In this document: positions 53,065 to 62,526 of the stretch, one piece after another
How the letters are laid out: each line of letters begins with the position of its first letter
Position numbering within the stretch: the stretch's first letter is position 1
NCBI RefSeq assembly: GCF_014252955.1
Contig: NZ_JACMIA010000001.1
Coordinates: 1,798,001 to 1,862,000 of the forward strand
DNA from: Stappia sp. 28M-7
GTDB taxonomy: Bacteria; Pseudomonadota; Alphaproteobacteria; Rhizobiales; Stappiaceae
Direction: 5' to 3'
DNA length: 64,000 nt
Position numbers and translations under genes: made by a program
The notes under the pieces: model-generated
What the model saw: only the letters and a program-made list of their open reading frames with translations
Databases searched by the model: none
Told to the model about the DNA's origin: nothing

Positions 53065-54536
53065 TGGCGGTAGCCCGCCGCATCCCCGCACTGATGATCC
53101 AGGGCACCGGCTCGAATGTCGGCAAGAGTCTCGTCGTGGCGGGGCTCTGCCGGCTGTTCGCCGACCGGGGGCTGAAGGTGCGGCCGTTCAAGCCGCAGAA
53201 CATGTCGAACAACGCGGCCGTGACCAGTGACGGCGGCGAGATCGGCCGGGCGCAGGCGCTGCAGGCGATGGCCGCGCGCGTGCCGCTGTCGGTGCACATG
53301 AATCCGGTGCTCTTGAAGCCCGAGACGGATGTCGGGGCGCAGGTCATCGTGCAGGGCCGGCGCGCGGGCACGATGCGCGCGCGCGAATACGGCAGCCGCA
53401 AGGCCGAGCTCCTGCCGAAGGTGCTGGAGAGTTTCGCCCGCCTCAGTGAGGGCGCGGACCTGGTGCTGGTGGAAGGGGCGGGCAGCCCGGCGGAGATCAA
53501 CCTGCGCGCAGGCGACATCGCCAATATGGGCTTTGCCGAGGCGGTGGATATCCCCGTCGCCCTGTGCGGCGACATCGACCGCGGCGGGGTGATTGCAAGC
53601 CTTGTCGGCACCCATGCGATTCTGCCCGAGGCGGAGCGGACCCGCATCAAGGCCTTTCTCGTCAACCGTTTCCGGGGGGATGTGTCCCTGTTCGACGAAG
53701 GCGTGCGGGAGATCGCCGCACGCACTGGCTGGCGCCCGCTCGGCGTGGTGCCGTGGTTTGCCGATGCGCACCGCCTGCCCGCGGAGGATGCGCTGGCGCT
53801 GGAGGAAAGCGACGGCGACGGCTCGGTGAAGATCGCCGTGCCGGTGATCAGCCGCATCGCCAATTTCGACGATCTCGATCCGTTGCGGCTGGAGCCGGGC
53901 GTGACACTGGAGCTCATCGGCCCGGGCCGGCCGCTGCCGGGGGATGCGGATCTGGTGCTGTTGCCCGGGTCCAAGTCGACGGTCGGGGATCTCGCCTTCT
54001 TCCGCGCGCAGGGCTGGGACATCGATCTGGCCGCCCATGTGCGGCGCGGCGGGCGCGTCATGGGCGTGTGCGGCGGCTACCAGATGCTGGGACGGACGAT
54101 CAGCGATCCCGACGGCATCGAGGGAACGCCCGGCACCGTCGACGGGCTTGGCCTGCTCGACGTCGACACGGTGCTGACGGCGGACAAGCGGCTTGTCGAG
54201 GTGACGGGCCGCCATGCGGCGAGCGGGGCGGCGCTCTCCGGCTACGAGATCCATATTGGCCGCACGCAAGGGGCCGACACCGCACGTCCCTTCGCGCTGC
54301 TGGGCGAGAGCGGCGAGCCGGACGGCGCGGTCTCGGCAAACGGTCGCATCGCCGGCACTTATGTGCACGGCCTGTTCGCGTCGGACACGTTCCGCGCCGG
54401 CCTGCTGGCGGAACTGGGCAGCGGCTCCACCCGTGCTTACGAAGGCGAGATCGACCGCACGCTCGACGCGCTGGCCGCGCATCTGGAAGCCTCGCTCGAT
54501 ATCGACGCGCTGCTGGAGATCGCCCGCGCGCGGTGA
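53064..54536 (+). CDS. cobQ: Cobyric acid synthase
   Basis: 490 residues. N-terminal ATP-binding [20 protein letters not shown] and [14 protein letters not shown]-terminal type I glutamine amidotransferase with nucleophile C336 ([10 protein letters not shown]) and the late His in AGTYVHGLF. It amidates four carboxyl groups of adenosylcobyrinic acid a,c-diamide. It is the last plus-strand gene of the operon. Confidence 0.96.
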   Translation: MAVARRIPALMIQGTGSNVGKSLVVAGLCRLFADRGLKVRPFKPQNMSNNAAVTSDGGEIGRAQALQAMAARVPLSVHMNPVLLKPETDVGAQVIVQGRRAGTMRAREYGSRKAELLPKVLESFARLSEGADLVLVEGAGSPAEINLRAGDIANMGFAEAVDIPVALCGDIDRGGVIASLVGTHAILPEAERTRIKAFLVNRFRGDVSLFDEGVREIAARTGWRPLGVVPWFADAHRLPAEDALALEESDGDGSVKIAVPVISRIANFDDLDPLRLEPGVTLELIGPGRPLPGDADLVLLPGSKSTVGDLAFFRAQGWDIDLAAHVRRGGRVMGVCGGYQMLGRTISDPDGIEGTPGTVDGLGLLDVDTVLTADKRLVEVTGRHAASGAALSGYEIHIGRTQGADTARPFALLGESGEPDGAVSANGRIAGTYVHGLFASDTFRAGLLAELGSGSTRAYEGEIDRTLDALAAHLEASLDIDALLEIARAR

Positions 54537-54538
54537 CC

Positions 54539-55153
54539 TTACCCGCCGGTGCGCCGCCATATCAGCAACTGGTTGTTCGCCGGCATCGCAATGTCTTCCA
54601 GCAGGGTCAGCCCCTGCGCTTGCGCCAGCGCATCGAGCGCCTCGAAATCCCGAATGCCGCTCTGCGGGTCTCGCGCCCGCAATTGCGCGTCGAATTCGGC
54701 ATTGCTCTCGGTGGTGAAGGCGCCGCCATATTTCATCGGCCCGTAGACGCAGCACAGACCGCCCGGCGCCAGGATCTCGCCGATGCGGGCGAAGAACTGC
54801 CCAACATGGGCGAAGGACATGATGTGCAGCGTGTTGGCCGTGAAGACCGCGTCGAAGGCATCGGGCGCCTCTGCCGCTGGCAGCGGCCAGGGCGGGGCGG
54901 CGACATCGAGCGCGAGCGGCGGCGGTGTCCGTTCCGTTCCCTCGCTCTCCAGCCGTGCCGCAATCCCCGGTATGGCGCCGGGCAGGTCGCTGCACTGCCA
55001 GACAAGCTGCGGCAGGGCTTGCGTCATGTGCAGCGCATGCTGGCCGGTGCCGCTGCCGATCTCCAGAACGCGCCGACGGTGTGCGAGATGGGGACGGAGT
55101 GCTGCGAGGATCGCGTCTTTGTTGCGCTCGGCCGATGGGGCGAAGGGAATCAT
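54539..55153 (-). CDS. DUF938 family SAM-dependent methyltransferase
   Basis: 204 residues from the ATG at 55153 (TGAGG six bases upstream). The SAM-binding loop is VLEIGSGTGQHALHM, and the start PFAPSAERNKDAILAALR plus IMSFAHVGQFFARIGEIL are DUF938 traits. The substrate is unknown. It ends two bases from the convergent cobQ stop and lies eight bases after the cbiB stop, so it is probably in that operon. Confidence 0.88.
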   Translation of the reverse strand: MIPFAPSAERNKDAILAALRPHLAHRRRVLEIGSGTGQHALHMTQALPQLVWQCSDLPGAIPGIAARLESEGTERTPPPLALDVAAPPWPLPAAEAPDAFDAVFTANTLHIMSFAHVGQFFARIGEILAPGGLCCVYGPMKYGGAFTTESNAEFDAQLRARDPQSGIRDFEALDALAQAQGLTLLEDIAMPANNQLLIWRRTGG

Positions 55154-55161
55154 CGCGGACC

Positions 55162-56142
55162 TCACAGGAACAGGGCAACGAGTGCGATGGCCGCGACCGC
55201 AACGCCCTGCAGCACCATCGCCTGGCGGAACACCTTCAGCGCCCTGGAAATGTCTCCGGCGGTCGCTTCGCGCCGGCCGCCTTCGTTCATGAACGGATCG
55301 TCGACCGTGTAGCCGGGATAGGCGCGCGGGCCGGCGAGCGCCAGTCCCAGGACCGAGGCCATTGCCGCTTCCGGCCAGCCGGCATTGGGCGAGCGGTGCT
55401 TCGGCGCATCCCGCCGCATCACGGCAAGGCTTTGCTTGATACTGCCGCCGTTCAGCGGCGCGGTGAGCGCCATGGCGAACCCGCACAGGCGCGCGGCCGG
55501 CCAGTTCACCAGATCGTCGAAGCGGGCCGAGGCCCAGCCGAAGGCCTCGTGACGCTCGGTCCGGTGGCCGATCATCGAATCCGCCGTGTTCACCGCCTTG
55601 TAGGCGATCAGCCCCGGCAGGCCGAGCAGCAGGAACCAGAAGGCCGGCGCCGTCACCCCGTCGGCGGCGTTCTCGGCGCAGGACTCGATGGCCGCGCGGG
55701 AAACGCCGGCCTCGTCGAGCTGTTGCGGATCGCGGCCGACGATCATCGCGACCGCCCGGCGGCCGCCGGCAAGCCCGTCCTCCAGCAGGCGGTCGCGGAC
55801 CGCGGCCACATGCTCATAAAGGCTCTTCTGGGCGATGAAGATCGCCGCGATCACGGCGATGCCGATCTCGCCGAAGGGAAGGGCGCGCAGGATCGCCTCC
55901 AGCAGCGCGCCGATCAGCAGCGAGCAGGCAACGAGGCTGGCGAGAAACATGGCGCCGTAGATCTTGCGCGCGCGGGGCGAGGCGGCGGGGTCGTTGAAGT
56001 CCTGGTCGGCGATCTCGATCACCTTGCCGAACAGCACCACCGGATGCGGCACAGTGCTCCACAGCCAGCGCGGGTCGCCGACCAGTGCATCCAGCACCAG
56101 GGCCAGCAGCAGCAGGAAGGCGGTGTCGGCAAACAGCAGCAT
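55162..56142 (-). CDS. cbiB: Adenosylcobinamide-phosphate synthase
   Basis: 326 residues from the ATG at 56142, a multi-spanning membrane protein (also named cobD in P. denitrificans). Signatures: LVLDALVGDPRWLWSTVPHPVVLFG, SRAAIESCAENAADGVTAPAFWF (in parts) and NTADSMIGHRTERHEAFGWASARFDDLVNWPAAR (in parts). It joins aminopropanol phosphate, or threonine phosphate product, to cobyric acid. It lies four bases from the decarboxylase gene. Confidence 0.95.
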   Translation of the reverse strand: MLLFADTAFLLLLALVLDALVGDPRWLWSTVPHPVVLFGKVIEIADQDFNDPAASPRARKIYGAMFLASLVACSLLIGALLEAILRALPFGEIGIAVIAAIFIAQKSLYEHVAAVRDRLLEDGLAGGRRAVAMIVGRDPQQLDEAGVSRAAIESCAENAADGVTAPAFWFLLLGLPGLIAYKAVNTADSMIGHRTERHEAFGWASARFDDLVNWPAARLCGFAMALTAPLNGGSIKQSLAVMRRDAPKHRSPNAGWPEAAMASVLGLALAGPRAYPGYTVDDPFMNEGGRREATAGDISRALKVFRQAMVLQGVAVAAIALVALFL

Positions 56143-56146
56143 GGCC

Positions 56147-57166
56147 CTAGCGTCCCGATGCTGTGCCGCTGTCGGCCATGGCGTTCTGTAGCGCAGCCTC
56201 CAGTCGGACCAGTCCCTCGCGTCCACCGGGAAGGCCGATGCGCAGCCAGGTCGGGGCGTAGTCGAAGATGCGCGTCCAGATCCGCTGCCGGGCGAGCGCT
56301 TCATGCAGGCCGGCGGCGTTGCGCGTGCCCGCCAGCACGAACAGCGGCGTGCCGCCGAACACGGAAAGCCCGTGCATCTGCAGGGACAGAGTCAGGTCTG
56401 CGGCCTCGTCCGCCAGTTGTGCCATCATCGCCTTGCGCCAGGCAGTATTGGCGAGCGCCTCAGCCCCGGTCTCGATGGCCGGGCCGGAGACGGCCCAGCT
56501 CTCCAGCCGCTCGCGGAGGACGGCGAGAATGTTCTCGGGGCCTGCGGCAAAGCCCAGGCGCAGCCCGGCAAGGCCGTAGAACTTGCCGAAGGAGCGCAGC
56601 ACCACCGCCGGGCGCCCGGCCAGATGCGGCAGCACGCTGGCGCCCGGCACGCAGTCGGCAAAGGCTTCGTCGATGACGAGCATGCCGCCGCGCTCCGCCA
56701 TCTGCCCGGCCATGTGACGCAGGCTCGACGGGTCGACCAGTCGGCCGTCGGGATTGTTCGGGTTGACGATCACCAGCACCTTCACCTGAGGTGCCAGCTC
56801 CGCATGCGGCGAGGTGATCTCGCAGACCCGCCGTCCTGCGCGGCGCCAGCTATCCCCGTGGCTGCCATAGGTTGGCCCGGCAATGGCGACGTCGCCCTGC
56901 GGGAGCACATGCGGCAGCAGGGCGATCAGCGCCTGCGTGCCCGGCGCGGCGACGAGCTTCAGGTGGGCGGGCACCTCATAGGCCTTGCGCGCGGCGGCGA
57001 GCAGCCGATCGAGCGCGCCTTGCGAGGGCAGGTCCTGCCAGCAGCGGGAAGGCAGGGAGGGCACGGGATAGGCATGCGGATTGATGCCGGTCGACAGGTC
57101 CAGCCAGTCCTCGGCAAGTCCGCCATACCGGGCCATTGCGCCGCCCAGATCGCCGCCATGCTTCAT
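56147..57166 (-). CDS. cobD: Threonine-phosphate decarboxylase (cobalamin pathway)
   Basis: 339 residues from the ATG at 57166 with GGAGG seven bases upstream (called cobC in P. denitrificans). A class I PLP aminotransferase fold: KHGGDLGGAMARYGG start, LDLSTGINPHAYP, NPNNPDGRLVDP, and the PLP lysine in VVLRSFGKFYGLAGLRLGF. It makes (R)-1-amino-2-propanol phosphate for the cobinamide side chain. No second riboswitch was found upstream. Confidence 0.93.
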   Translation of the reverse strand: MKHGGDLGGAMARYGGLAEDWLDLSTGINPHAYPVPSLPSRCWQDLPSQGALDRLLAAARKAYEVPAHLKLVAAPGTQALIALLPHVLPQGDVAIAGPTYGSHGDSWRRAGRRVCEITSPHAELAPQVKVLVIVNPNNPDGRLVDPSSLRHMAGQMAERGGMLVIDEAFADCVPGASVLPHLAGRPAVVLRSFGKFYGLAGLRLGFAAGPENILAVLRERLESWAVSGPAIETGAEALANTAWRKAMMAQLADEAADLTLSLQMHGLSVFGGTPLFVLAGTRNAAGLHEALARQRIWTRIFDYAPTWLRIGLPGGREGLVRLEAALQNAMADSGTASGR

Positions 57167-57281
57167 GCGCTCGCCTCCGTTCCTTCCGTTCGGAACGGAC
57201 CCTAGAACACGAGGCGCGAGGCAGGAAACGCTTTTCCGCGTGCGCAGCATGGGCGTCGCGTTTTGCCGCTTCGCGTGTCGC

Positions 57282-59924
57282 TCAGGTGGTCGGTTGCGAT
57301 GAGGCGTGCGGGCCGGGGCGGCCGAGCAGGTATCCTTGGGCTCGCCCGCATCCGGCCTTGTGCACAAGGTCCAACTGCGCCTGCGTTTCCACGCCTTCCG
57401 CCGTGCAGTGCATGCCGATGCTGCGCGCCAGCCCGGCGATTGCCGAGACGATCGCCGCAGAGGTCTCGTCCTCCTCCATGCGCTGGATGAAGGTGCGGTC
57501 GATCTTCAGTCCGTTGAACCGATAGCGGTGAAGGCGGTTCAGCGAAGAGTAGCCCATGCCGAAATCGTCAAGCACGAGACCGACGCCGAGCGCCGCCAGG
57601 GCATCGAGGTCCTCGAACACTTCCGGGCCGCTGTTGATCAGCAGGTTCTCGGTGATTTCCAGCTCGATTCGGGTCGCAGGTGTGCCGTACCGCTCCAGTG
57701 CGGCGGCAACCGCCGGCACCAGGAGGCCCTTGCCGAACTGACGCGGGGAGGTGTTCAGCGACAACCGGGTGCCTTCGGGCCAGTCGCGCATGGCTTCCAG
57801 GCCGCGCTCGAGCGCGAGAAGGCCGATCTGCTCGACTAACCCTGTCTCCTCGGCGACTGGAATGAAATCGTCCGGTGGGATGAAGCTGCCGTCCGGCTGT
57901 CGCCAGCGGGCAAGAGCTTCATAAGTGCAGATCTGGTCACCGCTCAAATCCACGATCGGCTGGAACCAGATCTCCAGTTGCTTGTTCTCGACGGCTGCAG
58001 CAAGTCCGGTCTCGATCCGGCGGCGCGCAAAAAGCGCCTTCCGGATGTCCTCATCGAAGATGCGGTACCCGGGATCTGCGCTGGATTTTGCTCTGTAGAG
58101 TGCCGCATCCGCGTAGCTGTGCAGGGTTTGCGGGTCGGTCGCCGTCTCGTCGATGGCGACGATACCGATGCTGACGCCGGGATGGACGACTGCCCCCTCC
58201 AGTGTATGGGGCTGCGATATCTGCTCGACCAGCCGTTCCGCGACGGCTCGCGCGTTCGTGAGCGTTCCCAGCTTCAATATGATCGCGAACTCGTCGCCGC
58301 CAAGCCTGGCACTGACGTCGTTTGGAGCTGTCGCCTGTTTCAGGATCTGTCCGACCTGGACCAGCAGTTCGTCGCCCTTGAGATGCCCGAACTTGTCGTT
58401 GACCGCCTTGAAGCGGTCGAGGTCGATAAGCAACAGCGCCGACTTGGCGATCCCTTGCCGCGCAGCCGCGACGCAGGCCTCCAACTCCCGGGAGAAGACT
58501 GCGCGATTGGATAGCCCGGTAAGGGGGTCGGTTTCGGCGGCAATGCGAATGCGTTCGCTTGCCTCTTCGAGATCGGTGATATCCTCGTGCGTCTCGATCC
58601 AGCCGTCACCGGGGATGGGTGAAAGGGTGGTGGCAATGATCGTGCCGTCCTTCTTGCGCGACTTCAGACGGTAAATCTGGCCGTCGCGCAATCTCTTGCG
58701 AACGGTCCGCGGATTGGGGAGCGTAGAGGCCAGTCGTCCGTCGGCGGCAGTCTGCGCTTCGGCCACGGCCTCATGGGGCATGCCGGCACGCAAGGTATTG
58801 TCCTTGAGATCGAAGAGCTGGACCGCCTGCGCATTCCAGATCTGGAGCCGGTCGTCCGCATCGAACAGCATCACGCCCTGGCGCATCGAGGCGAGCAGGC
58901 TCTCCAGTTCCCGGGTCCGCTCCCGTGCTTCGGTTTCCTTGGCACGCAGATTGTACTCCAGCAGCTTGTGCTCGCTGACGTCCCAATTGAGACCGATGGC
59001 TTCTGCCGGGGCGCCCGTCGCGTCAAAACTGCATTGGGCATGGGCCTGAAGCCACCGCACGCTGCCGTCCCGGCACCGGATGCGGAAGCGCGAGGTGAAG
59101 CGGCCTCCGGCGTCCCGGGCGTTCTCGAACTCCGCGACAGCGCGGGAGAGGTCGTCCGGATGGACGCAGGCGGTCCAGTCTGCGAAGCGCCCGCTGAAGC
59201 GCGTGGGGTCGACATCGTAGAGAGGGAACATGGCGGCATCCCACTCCAGCCTGTCTGCCGGAAAGTTGTAGCGCCACATGGCGATCCGCGCCGAGTGACG
59301 CGCAAGGTCCAGCATCGTCAGGCTGCGTTCGGTCTCCTCATGCGACAAGATCGAACGGCGGACGCTTTCCGACAAAAGCCCGAGGATGACCACCCCGGCG
59401 ACGTTGCCGAGGAGCAGCAGGTGCCAGGCGCTGGAGAGGATCGTCAGCCCGGTGGCAAATCCCCGGTCGACGAAGAAGCACGGCAGGACGAAGAATGTGC
59501 CCGCAAGCGCAAGGGCAACGAAATCGGGCAGGCTCGGCTTGCGACGCAGCTGACCGAACACGATCAGGCCGGCAACGACGCCGACGGAGGCGTAGACAAG
59601 CGGACTGAGCGTTCCGCCGATGACCGCCGGCCCTCCGACCCAGTAGCGCGCCGCGGCGGCAATTACACCGCAGGTCACCCCTGCGACGGGGCCACCGAAA
59701 AAGCCGGCGAGCATCGCAGGCGCCGCGCGCGTGTCGAAGGTTGCGCCGAGCGGAATGGTGACGGGGAAATTGACGACCAGGACGGCCAGTAGGCCGAAGG
59801 AGATGCCGATCAGCAGCTCCTGCAATCTGTTGGGCAGCTTGAGGCCGAAATGTTCCCGGGAAAAGAGCATTGCGAGCGCGCCAAGGCTCAGCAGGCCGAT
59901 GTTGGCGATGCCGCTCAGCAGCAT
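57282..59924 (-). CDS. Membrane GGDEF/EAL cyclic-di-GMP enzyme with 5TM-LYT-like and PAS domains
   Basis: 880 residues with GAGG before the ATG. An N-terminal membrane region (about 1-190, similar to 5TMR-LYT sensors), PAS about 210-325, PAS about 340-455, GGDEF about 465-620 with an intact GGDEF at 542-546, and EAL about 635-870 with E669-A-L, ITEN at 757-760, DD at 786-787 and KID at 807-809. Both catalytic sites appear complete. The RxxD inhibitory site before GGDEF is absent (APND), so product inhibition is unlikely. Net direction is unpredictable. Confidence 0.92.
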   Translation of the reverse strand: MLLSGIANIGLLSLGALAMLFSREHFGLKLPNRLQELLIGISFGLLAVLVVNFPVTIPLGATFDTRAAPAMLAGFFGGPVAGVTCGVIAAAARYWVGGPAVIGGTLSPLVYASVGVVAGLIVFGQLRRKPSLPDFVALALAGTFFVLPCFFVDRGFATGLTILSSAWHLLLLGNVAGVVILGLLSESVRRSILSHEETERSLTMLDLARHSARIAMWRYNFPADRLEWDAAMFPLYDVDPTRFSGRFADWTACVHPDDLSRAVAEFENARDAGGRFTSRFRIRCRDGSVRWLQAHAQCSFDATGAPAEAIGLNWDVSEHKLLEYNLRAKETEARERTRELESLLASMRQGVMLFDADDRLQIWNAQAVQLFDLKDNTLRAGMPHEAVAEAQTAADGRLASTLPNPRTVRKRLRDGQIYRLKSRKKDGTIIATTLSPIPGDGWIETHEDITDLEEASERIRIAAETDPLTGLSNRAVFSRELEACVAAARQGIAKSALLLIDLDRFKAVNDKFGHLKGDELLVQVGQILKQATAPNDVSARLGGDEFAIILKLGTLTNARAVAERLVEQISQPHTLEGAVVHPGVSIGIVAIDETATDPQTLHSYADAALYRAKSSADPGYRIFDEDIRKALFARRRIETGLAAAVENKQLEIWFQPIVDLSGDQICTYEALARWRQPDGSFIPPDDFIPVAEETGLVEQIGLLALERGLEAMRDWPEGTRLSLNTSPRQFGKGLLVPAVAAALERYGTPATRIELEITENLLINSGPEVFEDLDALAALGVGLVLDDFGMGYSSLNRLHRYRFNGLKIDRTFIQRMEEDETSAAIVSAIAGLARSIGMHCTAEGVETQAQLDLVHKAGCGRAQGYLLGRPGPHASSQPTT

Positions 59925-60331
59925 TGGGACCTCATGTGACCAAAGTATCGTTGTCGTGGATGGCTTTTGCGCATCCTTGAGGCTCTGTATAGCCAGTTTT
60001 CGGATGTGGTACAGTCCGGTTCACACCGGATCGTCCGCGATTGCACCAATTGATAGGGAGCGGAATTCGAAAAACGGGAATTTATTGATTGAAATGCAAG
60101 TAAACGTTGAGATTATTGGTGTATTTCAGTCAGGTTTGATGGAGTTTCGTGCGCACGGCAAGCCATCGCCTCTCGATAGGGCGTGCGCAGTTTTCCGCGT
60201 GGGATGAGGCTTGTTCCGGCTGCGTTAGATGCCGTTGTAGACGCAGCGACCTCGATAGGCGCCGCTGCTGGCAGCGCGGCTACCTGTCAAGACATCTGCC
60301 GTCAGAACATAGGATTGTCTAGAGAGGGTGC
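59925..60331. other. Intergenic stretch without a recognised gene
   Basis: These 407 bases hold no supportable ORF. The segment 60055-60150 is clearly richer in A and T than the surroundings and may contain promoters of the c-di-GMP gene. No repeat or terminator was recognised. Confidence 0.4.
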
Positions 60332-60405
60332 TGGAGGCCTCGCCCGGAATCGAACCGGGGTGCACGGATTTGCAATCCGCTGCGTCACCACTCCGCCACG
60401 AGGCC
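60332..60405 (-). tRNA. tRNA-Cys (GCA)
   Basis: On the minus strand GGCCTCG pairs with CGAGGCC in the acceptor stem; the D arm, the anticodon loop TTGCAAA (GCA) and the TTCGATTC loop are standard, and CCA is encoded at 60332-60334. Without CCA it spans 60335-60405. Confidence 0.95.
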
Positions 60406-60597
60406 AGCGGGCAGACTTATCAATCACATGCGAGGCAAGGTCAAGCGGTGTTCGCCGTTTCCCCCGCACGTCCGGCGAAAATCGTCGGGCAGCCCGCGAC
60501 AAGGCCGCGCCCGCGCTGTCTTGTCCACAGGGGATGGGAAGGCGCGTCCGGCAAGATATGCCCTCTGGCAGATCATTTTATGCAAGGCATTTACGTG

Positions 60598-60627
60598 TGC
60601 ACAACCTGAGGTCGATTACGTTGTGCA
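60598..60627. promoter_or_regulatory. Inverted repeat before the DUF4375 gene
   Basis: TGCACAAC-N14-GTTGTGCA is a perfect 8-base dyad 61 bases before the start. It could be an operator or a 5' UTR hairpin. No regulator gene is adjacent. Confidence 0.4.
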
Positions 60628-60688
60628 GAGTTGTTCGAATGGCGAGGCACGAGACGTGTTCGGAAAGAGGCGCGGACCGCCGGCAGAT

Positions 60689-61312
60689 ATGAAGCCGGTG
60701 AACGATGACGAGATGATCAAGACCCTCCCTATCCGCAGGCGGATATGGGATCTTGCCCAGCCGGGCATTCAGACTCGGCTGCGGCTTGGAGATAAGGGCT
60801 ATCTGGATTTCTTCGAGATCGACCAGAGCCTTGTGGACTTCGTCAACATCCTGTGCAATCGGGCGAGAATGCCGATGGGCCGGATCTATCCGAAATTCAG
60901 GCAAGCCTACTACTTCAGTTATTATATGGCGCAGGTGAACAATGGCGGCCATCGTCAGTTCATCGTCAATTCCAGCCCGAGGCGGGTTTGGTATCTGGAG
61001 GAAGCCCTGATGGCGGCTCACGCGATGGGGGCGCAGGAATACGCCGAGGTCCTGGTCGACTACCTGGGTTGGCTGCGCCAGAATCCGGAGAAGATCGATC
61101 AACTGTCGGACTGGTCCGACAAGGCGGTGGCCGCACCTCTTTATGCGCTCGACGACCGCTTTTTCGCGCACCAGAAAGGGCCTGAGCCCGTCCACTATCT
61201 GGTGGAGTGGATCGCAACCTGGCCGGAGGTCGCCGTTCTCGAAGACGATGCCTACGACGCGGAGATCGAGCGCATCTTGAGGTTGGTGCCGTCGCCGGCC
61301 GTTCAGGTGTAA
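60689..61312 (+). CDS. DUF4375 (DMP19-like) protein
   Basis: 207 residues from the ATG at 60689; the frame is open to 60428, and the ribosome site is weak, so the start is uncertain. YYFSYYMAQVNNGGHRQFIVNSS is the DUF4375/DMP19 landmark (about residues 70-92), with mostly helical structure. DMP19-like proteins are acidic DNA-mimic-type proteins in some bacteria, but here the function is unknown. Confidence 0.75.
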   Translation: MKPVNDDEMIKTLPIRRRIWDLAQPGIQTRLRLGDKGYLDFFEIDQSLVDFVNILCNRARMPMGRIYPKFRQAYYFSYYMAQVNNGGHRQFIVNSSPRRVWYLEEALMAAHAMGAQEYAEVLVDYLGWLRQNPEKIDQLSDWSDKAVAAPLYALDDRFFAHQKGPEPVHYLVEWIATWPEVAVLEDDAYDAEIERILRLVPSPAVQV

Positions 61313-61374
61313 AGGCTTTTGATGCGCTGGGCGGGATGGTGTTGTTGCCTCCCGTCCGGCGAAGCCTACCCCGG

Positions 61375-62217
61375 TCAGGACGCGCAGGCGTCCTTGCCGT
61401 AGGCGTTGAGGGCCTCGCCCAGGCGCTGTGCTTGTTCGGTGGAGGAGGCCTTGAACTGCAGCAGTTGGGGAACCATTACCGCGCCGGAGATCAGGTCCTC
61501 CCGCTTTTCCCCGGACTTGTTGAACTGCAGGAATATTCCCGCCAGCTGAGGGGCGGGGAGGGCCGCAACCTGCTGGGCGAAATCATAGAACTGCGGCGCG
61601 TCCTTGTGAGGCTGGATCGGACCGCCGCCCACACCGACGGATGTCAGGCGGAAGACAAGTGTTCCGTTCTGCGATTTCAGGATCTGCTCCAGCCGATCGC
61701 GACCTATGCCCGTTCCGCTTGCGACGGCCGTACTGTTTTCCCGGGTGGAGGTTTGTCCGTTGGACAGCGTGAGCTGGCCTTCCTTGCTCTGGAACTCGGC
61801 GGGCAGAAGCTTCGATATCCGTTCGGCCTGGTCGAGAAGTTTGCCGTCCACCGGCTTTCTCTCGAAGCTCAGAACCGCTCCGTTCTGGTCGGTCGGTGTT
61901 ATCCCGGCGCGGTCCAGATTGAACAGCGAAAGATCGGTTCGCAGGACCTGCCGGATATTCCAGCCCATCGGGTTCACGGCCGCCACGGTCACCTTCAGCT
62001 CGCAGCCCCTAAAGACGATATTGTCTTGCGCAAGGTCCGGGCTGCTCTCCGCGAGAATCTGCCTGACGGCGGCTTCCGGATCCTCACCCTGACAACCGCT
62101 TGCAAGCAGCAAGACGCCCAGCAAGGCAGCCGCCTTGGCTGCTGTGCTCACTGGGGAGGATTTGGATTGGTTCCGGAGGCGAGAAAGGTCAGGGCGCGCA
62201 ATAGTCGTGAGTTTCAT
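61375..62217 (-). CDS. Predicted lipoprotein of unknown function
   Basis: 280 residues. A long positively charged N-region precedes the hydrophobic segment AALLGVLLLASGC, with the lipobox LASGC and lipidated C42. The mature part is polar, with a probable disulfide between C93-region and the terminal DACAS cysteine. I do not recognise the family. It is monocistronic, convergent with the DUF4375 gene. Confidence 0.72.
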   Translation of the reverse strand: MKLTTIARPDLSRLRNQSKSSPVSTAAKAAALLGVLLLASGCQGEDPEAAVRQILAESSPDLAQDNIVFRGCELKVTVAAVNPMGWNIRQVLRTDLSLFNLDRAGITPTDQNGAVLSFERKPVDGKLLDQAERISKLLPAEFQSKEGQLTLSNGQTSTRENSTAVASGTGIGRDRLEQILKSQNGTLVFRLTSVGVGGGPIQPHKDAPQFYDFAQQVAALPAPQLAGIFLQFNKSGEKREDLISGAVMVPQLLQFKASSTEQAQRLGEALNAYGKDACAS

Positions 62218-62475
62218 CGATCTTGTCGTCCGAAATCAGGCTGTATGTCTATTGAAGCGGTATTCGAAAGAATGTGTCTCTGCTGCTGGGACGATGCTTT
62301 CGACCGGAACAGGCCTGCACCGCAGCACTCTTCTGCGTTGTAGCTGGTCTTTTCGCGGATTGCCGCGACAATCTGGATGTTGCCCTGCTTGTTTGCGCAA
62401 TCCTGCCTGCGTGCGGCTGCGGGACTGGCCAATTCGGCGGACACAAGACAGCTTGCTGCCGGCGACCCTGAACAC
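62218..62475. other. Intergenic stretch without a recognised gene
   Basis: No supportable ORF or repeat is seen here. It should hold the lipoprotein promoter (minus strand). No clear -35/-10 pair was found. Confidence 0.35.
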
Positions 62476-62505
62476 GCAAAAACCGGGCGGATCGCTCCGC
62501 CCGGT
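62476..62505 (-). terminator. Rho-independent terminator of the flavin monooxygenase gene
   Basis: On the minus strand ACCGGGCGGA-GCGA-TCCGCCCGGT is followed by a run of T (62482 downward). The stem is perfect over ten bases and lies 22 bases after the stop. Confidence 0.85.
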
Positions 62506-62526
62506 CCTGTGTCGGCTGGCCCTGGC

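Noticed and set aside
57167-57281. A second cobalamin riboswitch before cobD/cbiB
   Set aside because: The interval is too short and lacks the CCGCAACTGTGAGCGG-type core.
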